Source: Hyalangium versicolor
GTDB taxonomy: Bacteria > Myxococcota > Myxococcia > Myxococcales > Myxococcaceae
DNA length: 64,000 bases
NCBI RefSeq assembly: GCF_020103695.1
Contig: NZ_JAHXBF010000015.1
Coordinates: forward strand, 62,001 to 126,000
Direction of reading: 5' to 3'
The notes under the pieces were generated by a model. It was given only the letters and a program-made list of their open reading frames with translations, made no database searches and was not told the DNA's origin. This document shows, in pieces, positions 16,721-26,611 of the stretch. The first letter of the stretch is position 1. Every line of letters starts with the position of its first letter. The position numbers and the translations under genes were made by a program.

Positions 16721-18286
16721 GTGAACTCCACTTCAGTACTTGTAGTTGGAGGTGGGCTGGCCGGGTTGTCTGCCGCGATGTTCCTGGCGTGGCGAAAGGT
16801 GCCGACCGTGCTGGTCGAGCGGCACCCTGGCAGCTCGCCGCATCCGCGTGCGATCGGCTTCACTCCACGGACGCTGGAGCTCTTTCGAGCGGTGGGGCTT
16901 GGCTCCCGCATCCCCCAGGCCCCGCCCGACTTCCGGCTGCGCCGGGCCCGGGTCGAGAGCCTCGCCGGAAAGTGGTTCGAGGAATCCTCGTGGACCCCTG
17001 AGGATCCCCAGGCATCGCCGATCGAATACTCGCCGTGCTCGGGCGCCGCGCTCGCCCAGGATCGCCTGGAGCCCATCCTCCGCGACAAGGCGATCGCGCT
17101 CGGCGCGGACATCCGGCTCGAGACCGAGCTGATCCGGTTCGAGCAAGATGCCGACGGGGTGACGGTCTGGCTGCGCGAACGCAATGGGCGCGAATACACG
17201 ATGCGCGCGGCCTATGTGATCGCGGCGGATGGCCACCGCAGCCCCATCCGCGAGGCGCTGGGGATCGGCCGCCAGGGCCGTGGCACCATGCGGGTCGTCC
17301 GCAGCGTCCTGTTCCGGGCTCCGCTCGAGAAGTATCTGGAAGCGGGGGTCTCCCAGTTCCAGATCGAACAGCCGGGGCTCAGCGCGTTCCTCACCACCTA
17401 TGGAGATGGCCGCTGGGTGCTGATGTTCTCGGATGACGAGGAGCGCGACGAGCCCACGCTGAGGACCTTGGTCTCCAAGGCGATCGGCAGATCGGACCTG
17501 GAGATCGAACTCATCACCACGGGCCGCTGGGAGCTGAGCGCATTGATCGCGGACCGTTTCTCGGCCGGCCGGGTGTTCCTCGCCGGGGATGCGGCGCACA
17601 CCCTGCCGCCGAACCGGGGAGGCTATGGCGCGAACACCGGCATCGACGATGCGCACAACCTCGCGTGGAAGTTGTCCGCGGTCCTATCCGGCGCGTCGAC
17701 GCCGCAACTGCTCGATACCTACGATGCGGAGCGACGGCCCATCGCGTGGCTCCGGCACCAGCAGATCTTCGTCCGGACGGACTACAAGGCAGAGGCGGCC
17801 GGGACCGCCGCGGACGCGAAGATCATCGACGATGCCGCCATGGAGTTCGGTCAGCTGTACCGATCGGCCGCGGTGCTCGGCACCAGCGACGATCTCCCAC
17901 CCGCCCAGCGTCCCGACCAGTGGGCCGGGCAGCCCGGCACGCGTGCTCCGCACCTGTGGATCTCCAAGGGCGGCGAGCGGCTGTCCACTCTCGATCTGCT
18001 CCAGCGCTCCTGGGTGCTGCTCGCGGAAGACGAGAGATGGGCTCCCGCTGCGACGCTCGCGGCCCGGCAACTGGGGCTCCCGCTGGAGAGCCTGCGCATC
18101 GGCGCGGACGTGCGCCCATCGGATCCGGAGGCGCTCCACAAGGCCTTCGGCCTCGGAGCGGGAGGAGCCTCGCTGATCCGGCCGGATGGTTACGTGGCGT
18201 GGCGCTCGAGCGAGCTGCCAGCGGATCCGCTCCGCGCACTCACGGACGCCCTCGGGCAGGTGTCGTTCGCCGCGCGCCGCTCCTAG
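16721..18286 (+). CDS. FAD-dependent aromatic monooxygenase
   Basis: This 521-residue flavoprotein hydroxylase is of the PheA/TfdB and polyketide hydroxylase class. It has the dinucleotide motif VVGGGLAGLSAAMFLA, the DG motif AADGHRSP, and the GD motif FLAGDAAHTLPPNRGGYGANTGIDDAHNLAWKL. The C-terminal thioredoxin-like domain is present (from about residue 400). It probably uses NAD(P)H and O2 to hydroxylate an aromatic substrate. The start is GTG at 16721 with AAAGGA 12 bases upstream. Regulation by the divergent TetR is likely; natural-product detoxification or catabolism cannot be told apart. Confidence 0.87.
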   Translation: MNSTSVLVVGGGLAGLSAAMFLAWRKVPTVLVERHPGSSPHPRAIGFTPRTLELFRAVGLGSRIPQAPPDFRLRRARVESLAGKWFEESSWTPEDPQASPIEYSPCSGAALAQDRLEPILRDKAIALGADIRLETELIRFEQDADGVTVWLRERNGREYTMRAAYVIAADGHRSPIREALGIGRQGRGTMRVVRSVLFRAPLEKYLEAGVSQFQIEQPGLSAFLTTYGDGRWVLMFSDDEERDEPTLRTLVSKAIGRSDLEIELITTGRWELSALIADRFSAGRVFLAGDAAHTLPPNRGGYGANTGIDDAHNLAWKLSAVLSGASTPQLLDTYDAERRPIAWLRHQQIFVRTDYKAEAAGTAADAKIIDDAAMEFGQLYRSAAVLGTSDDLPPAQRPDQWAGQPGTRAPHLWISKGGERLSTLDLLQRSWVLLAEDERWAPAATLAARQLGLPLESLRIGADVRPSDPEALHKAFGLGAGGASLIRPDGYVAWRSSELPADPLRALTDALGQVSFAARRS

Positions 18287-19866
18287 GTGCCGCCCATCTG
18301 CTCGCGCCCCGGGTGACGAGGCAGCTCCACCGTGAAGGTGGCCCCCTGCCCCTGCGTGCTCACCACGCGCACTTCGCCTCCCATGGCATCGACGATCTGC
18401 TGGGTCACGTACAGCCCCAGCCCCAGTCCACCGTAGTGATGCGTGGGCACGGCCCGCTCGAACTTCTGGAAGATGCGCTCGATCGCATCGGCCGCGATGC
18501 CAATCCCCTCGTCCCGCACCAGCACCCAGGCGCGCGTGACGCCCGAGCGCACCTGCACGTGCACAGGCTTGCCCGCGCCGTACTTGAGCGCGTTGGACAA
18601 CAGGTTCGTCAGCACCTGCTCCAGCCGCAGCCGATCCCACTCCCCGGGGATGGCGCTCTCGGCGGTGAACTCGATCCTGCACCCCGCTCGCTCGGCCTCG
18701 GAGTCAAAGCGCGCCACCACCTCCTGCACCAGCTGAGGCAGATCCAGCGGCTCATAGGTCAGCTTCATCCTCCCGGTGGAGATCCGCGACACGTCCAGCA
18801 GATCATTCACCAGGTCCGCCAGGCGCCTCACCTGACGGCGCATCATGTCCACGTCCTTCATCAACCGCCGGGCGAGTGGAGCCTCCGCGTCCGCCCGCGC
18901 CGCGCTCTCCAGCGCCTGGAGCTTCAGGTTCAGCGGCGTCAGCGGCGTCTTCAACTCGTGGCTGGCCACGGAGAGGAACTCGTCCCTCAGCCGCACCGCC
19001 TCGCCCAGCTCCTTGAGGATCCGCTCGCGATCCTTCTCACCCTGCCGCTGCTCGGAGATGTCCCGGGTGATGGTGCCGTAGCCAATCACCCGCCCCGTGG
19101 AGGGATCCTGAATGCTGAAGTGGGTGTCGGACACGGGGATGGAGGCCCCCGTCTTGAAGTTCCGGAAGCGAGACTCGCCCTCCCACCGCCCATCCCTCAC
19201 CATCCCGGGGATGATGGTCTCCTGCGCCTGGGTCTGCGCCTCGGGCGCGTAGTAATCCAACAGGGTGGTGCGCCCCACATCGTCTTCCCGTCCCAGCCCC
19301 ACGATGCGGCGCCCCGCCGGATTCACGTACACGGGCACCCCCGCCACATCCGCGATGCAGATGAAGTCCGGCGAGTTCTCCACGAGAGCAAAGAAGCGCT
19401 GCCGCTCCTCTGCCAGCGACTGCCGCCGCGCCGATTCCTCCTCGCGCAGCCTCACCGCCTGATGCTTCAGCTCCTCCCGCGCGCGGAACAGCTCCGAGAA
19501 CGCCGCCACCTTCGCGCGGAGCAGATCGGCCTCGACCGGCTTGGCCAGGAAGTCCACCAGCCCCACGTCCTGCCCCAGGCACAGCCCCATCACGTCCCGG
19601 GGAGCATCCGTCAGGAAGAGGATCGGCGTGTGCCGGGCGCGATCCTGCCTTCGCAACATCCGCGCCAGCTCGAAGCCACTCCGGGCGCGTGTCTGGGCGG
19701 CCTCGATCAGGATCGCGACAAAATCCTCCTGCTGGGCCCACCAGAGCGCCTCATCCCCCGTGGCAGCGTGCACCGCCTTCCCGCCCAGCACTGCGTGGAC
19801 GGTCCCCAGGAGCACGGGGTCGGGCGGCTGGCCCGCAACCAGCAACACGCTGGTGGTGAAACTCAT
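18283..19866 (-). CDS. PAS-containing histidine kinase with degenerate N-terminal receiver
   Basis: The 527-residue protein has a receiver-like domain at 5-125, a PAS/PAC domain at about 150-285 (NSPDFICIADVAGVPVYVNP), HisKA with SVASHELKTPL, and HATPase_c with NLLSNALKY, DEGIG and GLGLGLY. In the receiver the phosphoacceptor position is Glu55 (AILIEAAQ) and the acidic pair after strand 1 is missing (VLLVAGQ), while Lys109 is kept, so phosphorylation is unlikely. There is no membrane segment. The start overlaps the stop of the upstream membrane kinase (ATGA). The stop shares a CTAG palindrome with the convergent monooxygenase gene. Confidence 0.87.
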   Translation of the reverse strand: MSFTTSVLLVAGQPPDPVLLGTVHAVLGGKAVHAATGDEALWWAQQEDFVAILIEAAQTRARSGFELARMLRRQDRARHTPILFLTDAPRDVMGLCLGQDVGLVDFLAKPVEADLLRAKVAAFSELFRAREELKHQAVRLREEESARRQSLAEERQRFFALVENSPDFICIADVAGVPVYVNPAGRRIVGLGREDDVGRTTLLDYYAPEAQTQAQETIIPGMVRDGRWEGESRFRNFKTGASIPVSDTHFSIQDPSTGRVIGYGTITRDISEQRQGEKDRERILKELGEAVRLRDEFLSVASHELKTPLTPLNLKLQALESAARADAEAPLARRLMKDVDMMRRQVRRLADLVNDLLDVSRISTGRMKLTYEPLDLPQLVQEVVARFDSEAERAGCRIEFTAESAIPGEWDRLRLEQVLTNLLSNALKYGAGKPVHVQVRSGVTRAWVLVRDEGIGIAADAIERIFQKFERAVPTHHYGGLGLGLYVTQQIVDAMGGEVRVVSTQGQGATFTVELPRHPGREQMGGT

Positions 19867-21704
19867 CCGAGGGATTCCTTTGAGACGTCCCCCAGGCCCA
19901 CAGGCTCCCGGAGGGGCAGAACGACCACAAAGGTAGCACCTTGTCCCAGCGCGCTCTCGACCTGAATGGCCCCCCCGTGCATCTCGACGATCTCCCGGAC
20001 GATGAACAGCCCCAACCCCAGCCCGCTCACCTCGTGGGCGTCCACCGCCCGCTCGAACTTCCGGAAGATGCGCTCGTGATCCGCCGGATCGATGCCCCGG
20101 CCGTGGTCGCGCACCCGGAGTACCGCCTCGCGCTCCCTCTGTCCCACGGAGACCTCGACCGGCTCCCCCGCGCCATAGCGCGCTGCGTTGGTGAGCAGGT
20201 TGGTGAGGACCTGTTCGAGCCGATAGCGGTCCCAGGTCCCCACCACGGCCCCCATGGACTGGATTGACACATCGCACCGAGCCTCGCTCATCTGCGGGCC
20301 GAGCTTGGTGACGACTTCCCTGGCGAATATGTCCAGATCGAACGTCTCCCACTCCAGCGCCAACTTGCCGGCGGAGATGCGCGAGATGTCGAGCATGTCA
20401 TTCACCAGCCGGGCCAGGCGCTGAGTCTGCCGGGCCGTCTGGTCCAGTTGCCGGCCCACCGCCTCGCGCGCCAGAGGCTCGTTGCGCTCCAGCCGCCGCT
20501 GGACCAGCTGCGTCTGGAGCATCAGCGACGTGAGCGGCGTCTTCAGCTCGTGCGAGGCGAGCGAGAGGAACTCGTCCCGGGCGCGCACGGCCTCCTCGAG
20601 CCCCTCCCGGGCCCGCTGCTCCTCCGCCGCGTGCTGGCGCAGGCGCTCGGCGGAGACCACGAGCGAGCGGCCCGCCCGGTCCACCTCCTTGATGGCCGAC
20701 GGAGCCATGCGTGGCTCCTCCCCGTTCGCCAGGGCGTCCGCCGCCTCGGCCACCGAGCGGATGCCACGGGCAAAGCGCCGGGCGAAGATGAGCCCGCCTC
20801 CCGCGCTGAGGAGGATGGCCAGGGCTCCGGTGGCCGCGATGGCCCAGATCGACCTCCAGAAAGGCCCGTCGATGACCCCCGAGGGAACCACCACGGCGGA
20901 GGTCCAGCCCGACAAGGTGGAACGGCTGAACGCCACATAGGAGGGTGTGCCCTCCAGGGTGACGCTGCGGAACACCCCCTCGGTGGAGGCCAGGATGTTC
21001 TGTAGGAAACCCGTCGTGGCGGCCTTGCCGATGAAGCGCTCTGGATCGCGCGTGCGGAAGACGATGAGGCCCTCGCTGTCCACCATGGTGCGGGTGAACT
21101 CCCCCTCCTCCGCCGGCTGCTGGTGCGTCACCACCTCCGCCAGCGCTCGCGGGGGAATCACGGCCGTGAGCACGTAGCGCAGCTGGCCCTCGCGCATGAC
21201 CGGCACCCGGATGGGAAAGGCCCATTCATGGCTGATGGGGCTCTGCGCGATCCGTCCCACCACGGGCTGGCGGGTCTCGATGACTTTGCGCACGCTCTCG
21301 GGCTCTGTCGCGCTGCGCAACGGCCTGTCCAGCGAGGAGTTCAGGTTGACGACCTGCCGCCCATCCGGCGTCAGCAGGAGCACGGTGAGCCAGGACGGCT
21401 GCGTCCGCTTCACGCGGAAGGCCTCGGCGCGAAAGCCCTCGAGATCATCCCGCTCCAGCGAGGCCGACTCCGCCAGCGCCTGGAGCGTGCGGACGGTGGC
21501 GGCCACCTCCCGCTCGAAGGAGGCGCTCATCACATGGGCCGAGCGCTGCAGGCGGCGCTCGATGGAGTGCTGCATCTCGCCCGCCAGTTGCAGCACCACC
21601 AGGGCCGAGAAGGCAACCAGGGGCAGGAGCGTCCCGCCGATCAGGAAGGTGAGGTGCCAACGCAGAGACCACGAGTGGGGAGAACCGGAACGCAATGCCT
21701 GCAT
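19863..21704 (-). CDS. Membrane sensor histidine kinase with periplasmic Cache domain
   Basis: This 613-residue kinase has TM1 at about 17-40, a periplasmic dCache-like sensor of about 235 residues, TM2 at about 283-305, a HAMP region, HisKA with SLASHELKTPL and HATPase_c (NLLTNAARY, DHGRGI, GLGLGLF). It is translationally coupled to the soluble PAS kinase downstream, so two kinases share one transcript without an adjacent response regulator. The ATG at 21704 gives a complete TM1. Confidence 0.88.
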   Translation of the reverse strand: MQALRSGSPHSWSLRWHLTFLIGGTLLPLVAFSALVVLQLAGEMQHSIERRLQRSAHVMSASFEREVAATVRTLQALAESASLERDDLEGFRAEAFRVKRTQPSWLTVLLLTPDGRQVVNLNSSLDRPLRSATEPESVRKVIETRQPVVGRIAQSPISHEWAFPIRVPVMREGQLRYVLTAVIPPRALAEVVTHQQPAEEGEFTRTMVDSEGLIVFRTRDPERFIGKAATTGFLQNILASTEGVFRSVTLEGTPSYVAFSRSTLSGWTSAVVVPSGVIDGPFWRSIWAIAATGALAILLSAGGGLIFARRFARGIRSVAEAADALANGEEPRMAPSAIKEVDRAGRSLVVSAERLRQHAAEEQRAREGLEEAVRARDEFLSLASHELKTPLTSLMLQTQLVQRRLERNEPLAREAVGRQLDQTARQTQRLARLVNDMLDISRISAGKLALEWETFDLDIFAREVVTKLGPQMSEARCDVSIQSMGAVVGTWDRYRLEQVLTNLLTNAARYGAGEPVEVSVGQREREAVLRVRDHGRGIDPADHERIFRKFERAVDAHEVSGLGLGLFIVREIVEMHGGAIQVESALGQGATFVVVLPLREPVGLGDVSKESLG

Positions 21705-21860
21705 GGCGCTGGGAGCGTTCGTAACACCCCCTGTCCTGAAAAGCTCTCACAAGGGCTGGGGCGCAAACGTGGATCTGGGTCCACCCCCTCGCATCCTGAA
21801 GAAGATACAGACTCATCTGGCGGGATGACCCCGCTCGCCAACTGTTGTATGCAGCGAGGG

Positions 21861-22255
<395 letters not shown>

Positions 22256-22264
22256 TTTTTTTTC

Positions 22265-22819
22265 TCATCGCTGCGCCACGGGCACCTGCGCCAGCAGGAT
22301 GCGATTGTTGCCGTCGTTGCGCACCGCCTGCGGATTCTTCAGCGGCAGACGCGTGTCCGTGTTCGGCTCCCACAACCCTATCCATAGGTTGACCCCACGC
22401 ACGGGCGAGCCCGAAGGCAGATAGAAGGAGAACTCGTCCTTCACCGTCTCGCCCGGCTTCCACTGCGTGGTGGGATAGAGGCCGCCCGCCGGCTTGTGGT
22501 CCAGGTTCATCCGCTCCGACCGCCCCTCACTGTCCTCCGCGTGGGCGAAGACGATGTAGTCCGCGTCCAGCGGCTCGAGCACCTTGAAGAAGACCGTGAC
22601 GCGCGTCTGCTCGCCCGGCACCACCCGGCCCGGCTGGATCGTCGCACCGACGATCTCCACCTTCCCTCCCAGGTTGGCGCCACTCTTGATCGCCAACTGC
22701 GGAACCTGCGCCACCGTGGCCTGGCGGCGCTCGGCCTCCGTGGCCCCACCAGGCGCTTCGATGATGCAGCCGCACACCAGGGCCGAGGAAATGAGCAGGC
22801 AGAGAGTCGAGAGGCGCAT
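22265..22819 (-). CDS. Lipoprotein, unknown
   Basis: The 184-residue protein has lipobox LVCGC (Cys18). The mature part is beta-rich with a repeated Asn/Gly/Val pattern (GKVEIVGATIQPGRVVPGEQTRVTVFF) and ends VNLWIGLWEPNTDTRLP, resembling an immunoglobulin-like carbohydrate- or ligand-binding fold. No family is recognised. The gene ends beside the rnpB terminator and is divergent from ftsY. Confidence 0.75.
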   Translation of the reverse strand: MRLSTLCLLISSALVCGCIIEAPGGATEAERRQATVAQVPQLAIKSGANLGGKVEIVGATIQPGRVVPGEQTRVTVFFKVLEPLDADYIVFAHAEDSEGRSERMNLDHKPAGGLYPTTQWKPGETVKDEFSFYLPSGSPVRGVNLWIGLWEPNTDTRLPLKNPQAVRNDGNNRILLAQVPVAQR

Positions 22820-22820
22820 G

Positions 22821-22840
22821 GGACCGGTTTTTACCGGTCC
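22821..22840. repeat. Perfect 8-bp inverted repeat with T4/A4 loop between lipoprotein and ftsY
   Basis: GGACCGGT-TTTT-ACCGGTCC lies one base from the lipoprotein start codon. In that mRNA it forms a hairpin right where a ribosome site is expected; none other is visible. Confidence 0.6.
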
Positions 22841-22884
22841 AGAGGCGCTGCATCCAACAGCGGATTGGTATAAGCGGACCCCCC

Positions 22885-24462
22885 ATGAAGACTCCGACTG
22901 CCTTGGACGTCCTCGCTGCGCAGGTGCCAGCCCCCGCTCCCGTGCCCGCTCCCCCGGAGACGACGCCCGGTCAGCCCGGCACCCCGCCAGGTACGCCCAC
23001 CCCCGAGGCCAGCCCCGCCTCCCAATGGGTCGGCTACGGCGTGGGGCTCGTCTTCCTGCTCCTCTTGGTGCTGGCGGCTCGCAAGCTCTTCTTCAAGGCC
23101 CCCCGAGTCCCCGAGAAGCCCGCACGCCCCACCGTGCCCGCCGAGGGCGAGAAGCCCCAACTCCCGGCCGAAGCCCCGCAGATCCGCGTGGAGCTGCCAA
23201 AGTCCGAGGCGGAGCTGGCTCGCCAGCGAGAGGCCGACCAGGCCCACACCCGCGCCGAGGAGCTGGCCCGCCAGCGCGAAGAGGCTGCCCGGGCCGCCCG
23301 AGCCGCCACCGACGCCACCGAGCGCGCCCGTCTGGAGGAAGAGGCCCGCGTTCTCAAGGAGAAGGAGGAGGAGGAGAAGCGCGCCGAGTACCGCGCGAAG
23401 AAGGCCGCCGACGAGGAGGCCAAGGAGCGCAAACGCCGTGAGCGTGAGGAGGCCGAGCGGCTCCTGGGCGAGCAGAAGGCTCGCGACGCCGCGGAGGCCG
23501 AAGCCTCCCGTCAGGCCGCAGAGGCCGCCGAGCGCGCCAAGCTCCAGGCCGAGGCCGGCAAGACGCTGGCGCAGGGCCTGGACAAGACGAGGAGCCAGGG
23601 CTTCATGGCCCGCCTCAACGGCCTGTTCGGGCAGAACCGCCAGGTGGACGAGTCCGTGCTCGCGGAGCTGGAGGAGATCCTCTTCACCGCGGACATCGGC
23701 GTGCGCACCGCATCCAACCTGGTGGAGGTGGCGCGCGAGAAGCTCAAGCGCAACGAGCTCAGCAACCCCGAGCGCATGAAGGCTCTCATCCGCGAGGAGG
23801 TGGCGCGCATCGTCGATCTGCCCGTGCCGCGCTCGCTGGAGGGCGGCGGTCCGCCCCACGTCGTCATGGTGGTGGGCGTCAACGGCGCGGGCAAGACGAC
23901 CACCATCGGCAAGCTGGCCGCGCAGCTCACCGGCGCCGGTAAGAAGGTCGTGCTGGCCGCCGGAGACACCTTCCGCGCCGCCGCCACCGAGCAGCTCGAT
24001 GTCTGGGCGGACCGTGCCAAGGCCGAGCTCGTCAAGGGCGAGGACGGCTCGGATCCGGGCGCCGTCGTCTTCGAAGCCGTGAAGAAGGCCAAGGACACGG
24101 GCGCGGACGTCATCATCGCGGACACCGCGGGCCGGCTCCACACCAAGGCCCCGCTCATGGAAGAGCTCAAGAAGGTCCACCGCGTCATGGGCAAGGCCCT
24201 GCCGGGCGCGCCCCATGAGGTGCTGCTGGTGCTCGACTCCACCAACGGGCAGAACGCCATCCAGCAGGCCAAGCAGTTCCAGGAGACGGTGGGCGTCACC
24301 GGCATCGCCCTCACCAAGCTGGACGGCACCGCCAAGGGCGGCGTCATCATCGGCATCTGCGACGAGCTGAAGATCCCCGTGCTGTGGGTGGGCGTCGGCG
24401 AGAAGATCGCCGACCTGCGCCGCTTCGAGCCCCGCGACTTCGTGAAGGCGCTGTTCGACTGA
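22885..24462 (+). CDS. ftsY: Signal recognition particle receptor FtsY with N-terminal TM anchor
   Basis: This 525-residue SRP receptor GTPase has a typical NG domain from about residue 230: P-loop GVNGAGKTTTIGKLA (about 331-345), DTAGR, and TKLDG. It docks ribosome-nascent-chain/SRP complexes to the membrane. The N-terminus is unusual: a Pro-rich segment, one real membrane helix at about 49-66 (GVGLVFLLLLVLAA), then a long Glu/Lys/Ala coiled coil. No ribosome site is seen; TATAAG lies only 10 bases before the ATG, so the message may be nearly leaderless. Confidence 0.96.
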   Translation: MKTPTALDVLAAQVPAPAPVPAPPETTPGQPGTPPGTPTPEASPASQWVGYGVGLVFLLLLVLAARKLFFKAPRVPEKPARPTVPAEGEKPQLPAEAPQIRVELPKSEAELARQREADQAHTRAEELARQREEAARAARAATDATERARLEEEARVLKEKEEEEKRAEYRAKKAADEEAKERKRREREEAERLLGEQKARDAAEAEASRQAAEAAERAKLQAEAGKTLAQGLDKTRSQGFMARLNGLFGQNRQVDESVLAELEEILFTADIGVRTASNLVEVAREKLKRNELSNPERMKALIREEVARIVDLPVPRSLEGGGPPHVVMVVGVNGAGKTTTIGKLAAQLTGAGKKVVLAAGDTFRAAATEQLDVWADRAKAELVKGEDGSDPGAVVFEAVKKAKDTGADVIIADTAGRLHTKAPLMEELKKVHRVMGKALPGAPHEVLLVLDSTNGQNAIQQAKQFQETVGVTGIALTKLDGTAKGGVIIGICDELKIPVLWVGVGEKIADLRRFEPRDFVKALFD

Positions 24463-24471
24463 GCCCCGAGC

Positions 24472-26241
24472 CTACTGGCCCGAGGTCCCGCGCAGCATGT
24501 CCTCCAGCATCTTCTGGGTGTCCTTGTCGAGCTTCATGTCCCCCATGCTGCCGCCCATGAGGGCCTCGAGGCTCGGCTGGCCCAGGTCCTCGTCCCCGTG
24601 CGCCTCCTTCCACCAGTGGTCCTGGAGGCGCTCCAGCGCACCCGAGGTGTTGGCGCTCTTGTTGGCCAGCTCCTTGCGGAAGCAGTCCAGGCAGGCCCAC
24701 TTGTAGCGGTAGGTGTCCACGTACGAGCGCAGGCCGCGCAGGAACGCGTCGTCCCCCACCATCTTCCGAGCCGCGTGGAAGAAGAGCGGCGCCTTGCCGT
24801 AGACGATGGCGCCGTACTCCATCGAGCTGCTGAACTCCTCGGTGGGCCGCTGGGCTGGGCCATCCTCGCCGCCCATCATCCGATACATCTGATAGGCGGC
24901 CACGAGCGCCTCCTGCCGCAGGGACTCCGCCGCCGCCTTCCCGTGCGCCCACTCGAAGTACAGCACCGCCGCGTACTGGGTCAGCGCCTCGTCCGCCACC
25001 GGCTCCTTGATCGGATCCGTTCCCACCAGCCCCGCGAAGTACTGGTGCCCCACCTCGTGCGCCACAGTGAACTCCAGCGTGCGCTCGATGGACTTGCTGA
25101 TCTGCGCGAACGGGTTGGCCCCTCCCCCGCCGCCCATCGCGGACATCTGCTCGATCAGCCCCTTGAACATCTCCATCCCCTGCACGCCCTCGAAGATGCT
25201 GTTGGGATCCGCCGCCCCGCGGTACAGGGAGGTGCCCACGGTGATGAGGCCCTGGAACTCCATGCCTCCCGCGCCGTCCGACAGCGGGGCCTCTACCACT
25301 CGGAAGTTCTTGTACGGCAGCGCCCCGAGCTTCGACTCGAAGGTCTGCAGCGCGGCCGCGGTGTACTGGAGCACGCGCCGCCCCACCACCGCGTCCCGGC
25401 TCGCGAAGAAGCTCTCCACGGTGACGTCTCCCACCGTCTTCGAGACGCTCTCGTAGCCCTTCGAGACGAACACCGGGAAGTCTCGTACCAGCGCCGCGGC
25501 GAAGCTGAAACGCACTCCCTGGGTCTTCTCGGGCACCTCGCCCATCGCTACGCCCGTGCCGTGCACCTGCCAGCCCGCGGGCACCGTCACGGTGGCCAGC
25601 ACGTTCGACGGCTCGTAGAGCGCCAGATCGCCGATCCCCGACGGCCCGGCCCACGGCGTCCCATCCGCGTGCAGCGGAGGCATGAACGGCACGATACCCA
25701 CGAGGCTCAGGAAGTCCGGCACGGCCGAGAATGCTCCGTAATCTCCCGGTGGCCCCGAGGCCCCCAGTGCTCCCAGGAGTGAGCCCGAGTTCCCCTTGCC
25801 TCGCGGGACGACGGCCTGGAGCGATACCTCCAGCTTCGCCACCGCGCCGGGCTCCAGTGGAGGATTCACCGGCACGCGGATCAGCGTCGGCTCGGGCCGC
25901 TCCATCGCCACGGGCTGGCCGTCCACCTTCGCGTCCGACAGCGTCACCTTCTTCCCCGAGGCGTTCGGCGTCAGGCGCAGGAACAGCTCCGAGATCTTCC
26001 GCTTCTTCGCGAAGACCTCCACCTGCACGCGGCCCTTCACCTCGCGCTTGGCCGGATCAACTTCTAGTTGCACGCGGTAGAGCGGCAACTCCTCCAACGG
26101 GCCCAGCTGCTTCTCGGCTCGCTCTCGTTCGGAGGGTTTGAGGTGCTGCAGGCACAGCTGCACCTCGGGCGAGCCGCCGGCCAGGGCCGGAGCCGCGCAG
26201 AGGAGCAGCATCAGGATCATCCATCTTGGAGCGGGCGCCAT
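24472..26241 (-). CDS. Secreted M1-family (gluzincin) aminopeptidase
   Basis: The 589-residue protein has a signal peptide (MILMLLLCAAPALAG). It has a beta-rich N-domain, the substrate-anchoring GGMEFQG (in place of GAMEN), zinc motif HEVGHQYF followed by the third ligand Glu in VADEALTQY, and a Tyr-bearing SSSMEYGAIVYGKAP segment. It should remove N-terminal residues from peptides in the periplasm or outside. Convergent with ftsY, with a 9-base gap. M1 enzymes are often longer; the C-terminal helical domain is small here. Confidence 0.87.
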   Translation of the reverse strand: MAPAPRWMILMLLLCAAPALAGGSPEVQLCLQHLKPSERERAEKQLGPLEELPLYRVQLEVDPAKREVKGRVQVEVFAKKRKISELFLRLTPNASGKKVTLSDAKVDGQPVAMERPEPTLIRVPVNPPLEPGAVAKLEVSLQAVVPRGKGNSGSLLGALGASGPPGDYGAFSAVPDFLSLVGIVPFMPPLHADGTPWAGPSGIGDLALYEPSNVLATVTVPAGWQVHGTGVAMGEVPEKTQGVRFSFAAALVRDFPVFVSKGYESVSKTVGDVTVESFFASRDAVVGRRVLQYTAAALQTFESKLGALPYKNFRVVEAPLSDGAGGMEFQGLITVGTSLYRGAADPNSIFEGVQGMEMFKGLIEQMSAMGGGGGANPFAQISKSIERTLEFTVAHEVGHQYFAGLVGTDPIKEPVADEALTQYAAVLYFEWAHGKAAAESLRQEALVAAYQMYRMMGGEDGPAQRPTEEFSSSMEYGAIVYGKAPLFFHAARKMVGDDAFLRGLRSYVDTYRYKWACLDCFRKELANKSANTSGALERLQDHWWKEAHGDEDLGQPSLEALMGGSMGDMKLDKDTQKMLEDMLRGTSGQ

Positions 26242-26611
26242 GGGTTGATCCTAAGCGAGCCAACAACTACGAGCATCGGACTGAATCTCTCGTACCTTTC
26301 CGACCACGAGCGGAAGATTCCATACAGGATGTGCTGGGAGTGTACCGGAGTGCCGCCCCATATCGGCTCCTACATACGACCTGTAGCGATGACGGCCACT
26401 GCTACTTGCCAGAACTGGTCGGGGTGGGGACGGCCCTTCGCCTCATGGACTCGGGCCGCCCCCCGCACAGATCCCAGCGAGCGCTGCGTACCCAATCTTT
26501 GAGATGGGAGATGCCGACGCTGCTGGAGTTCGCCTTCGAGCTCGCTCAGCCTGGCGTCCGCGGCGGTGTATGCTCCGCGAGAGCCAGGCAAGTGCCACAC
26601 ATGGAGACTGA
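26242..26611. other. Divergent intergenic region, no gene supported
   Basis: These 370 bases separate the M1 peptidase from a plus-strand lipoprotein pair. Open frames exist on both strands but none has a convincing ribosome site, lipobox or recognisable domain. GGAG just before 26612 serves the downstream gene. Confidence 0.5.

Noticed and set aside
17665..19965. A 766-codon plus-strand frame
   Set aside because: It is antisense to a clear histidine kinase and overlaps the monooxygenase in another frame; composition is typical of a shadow frame.
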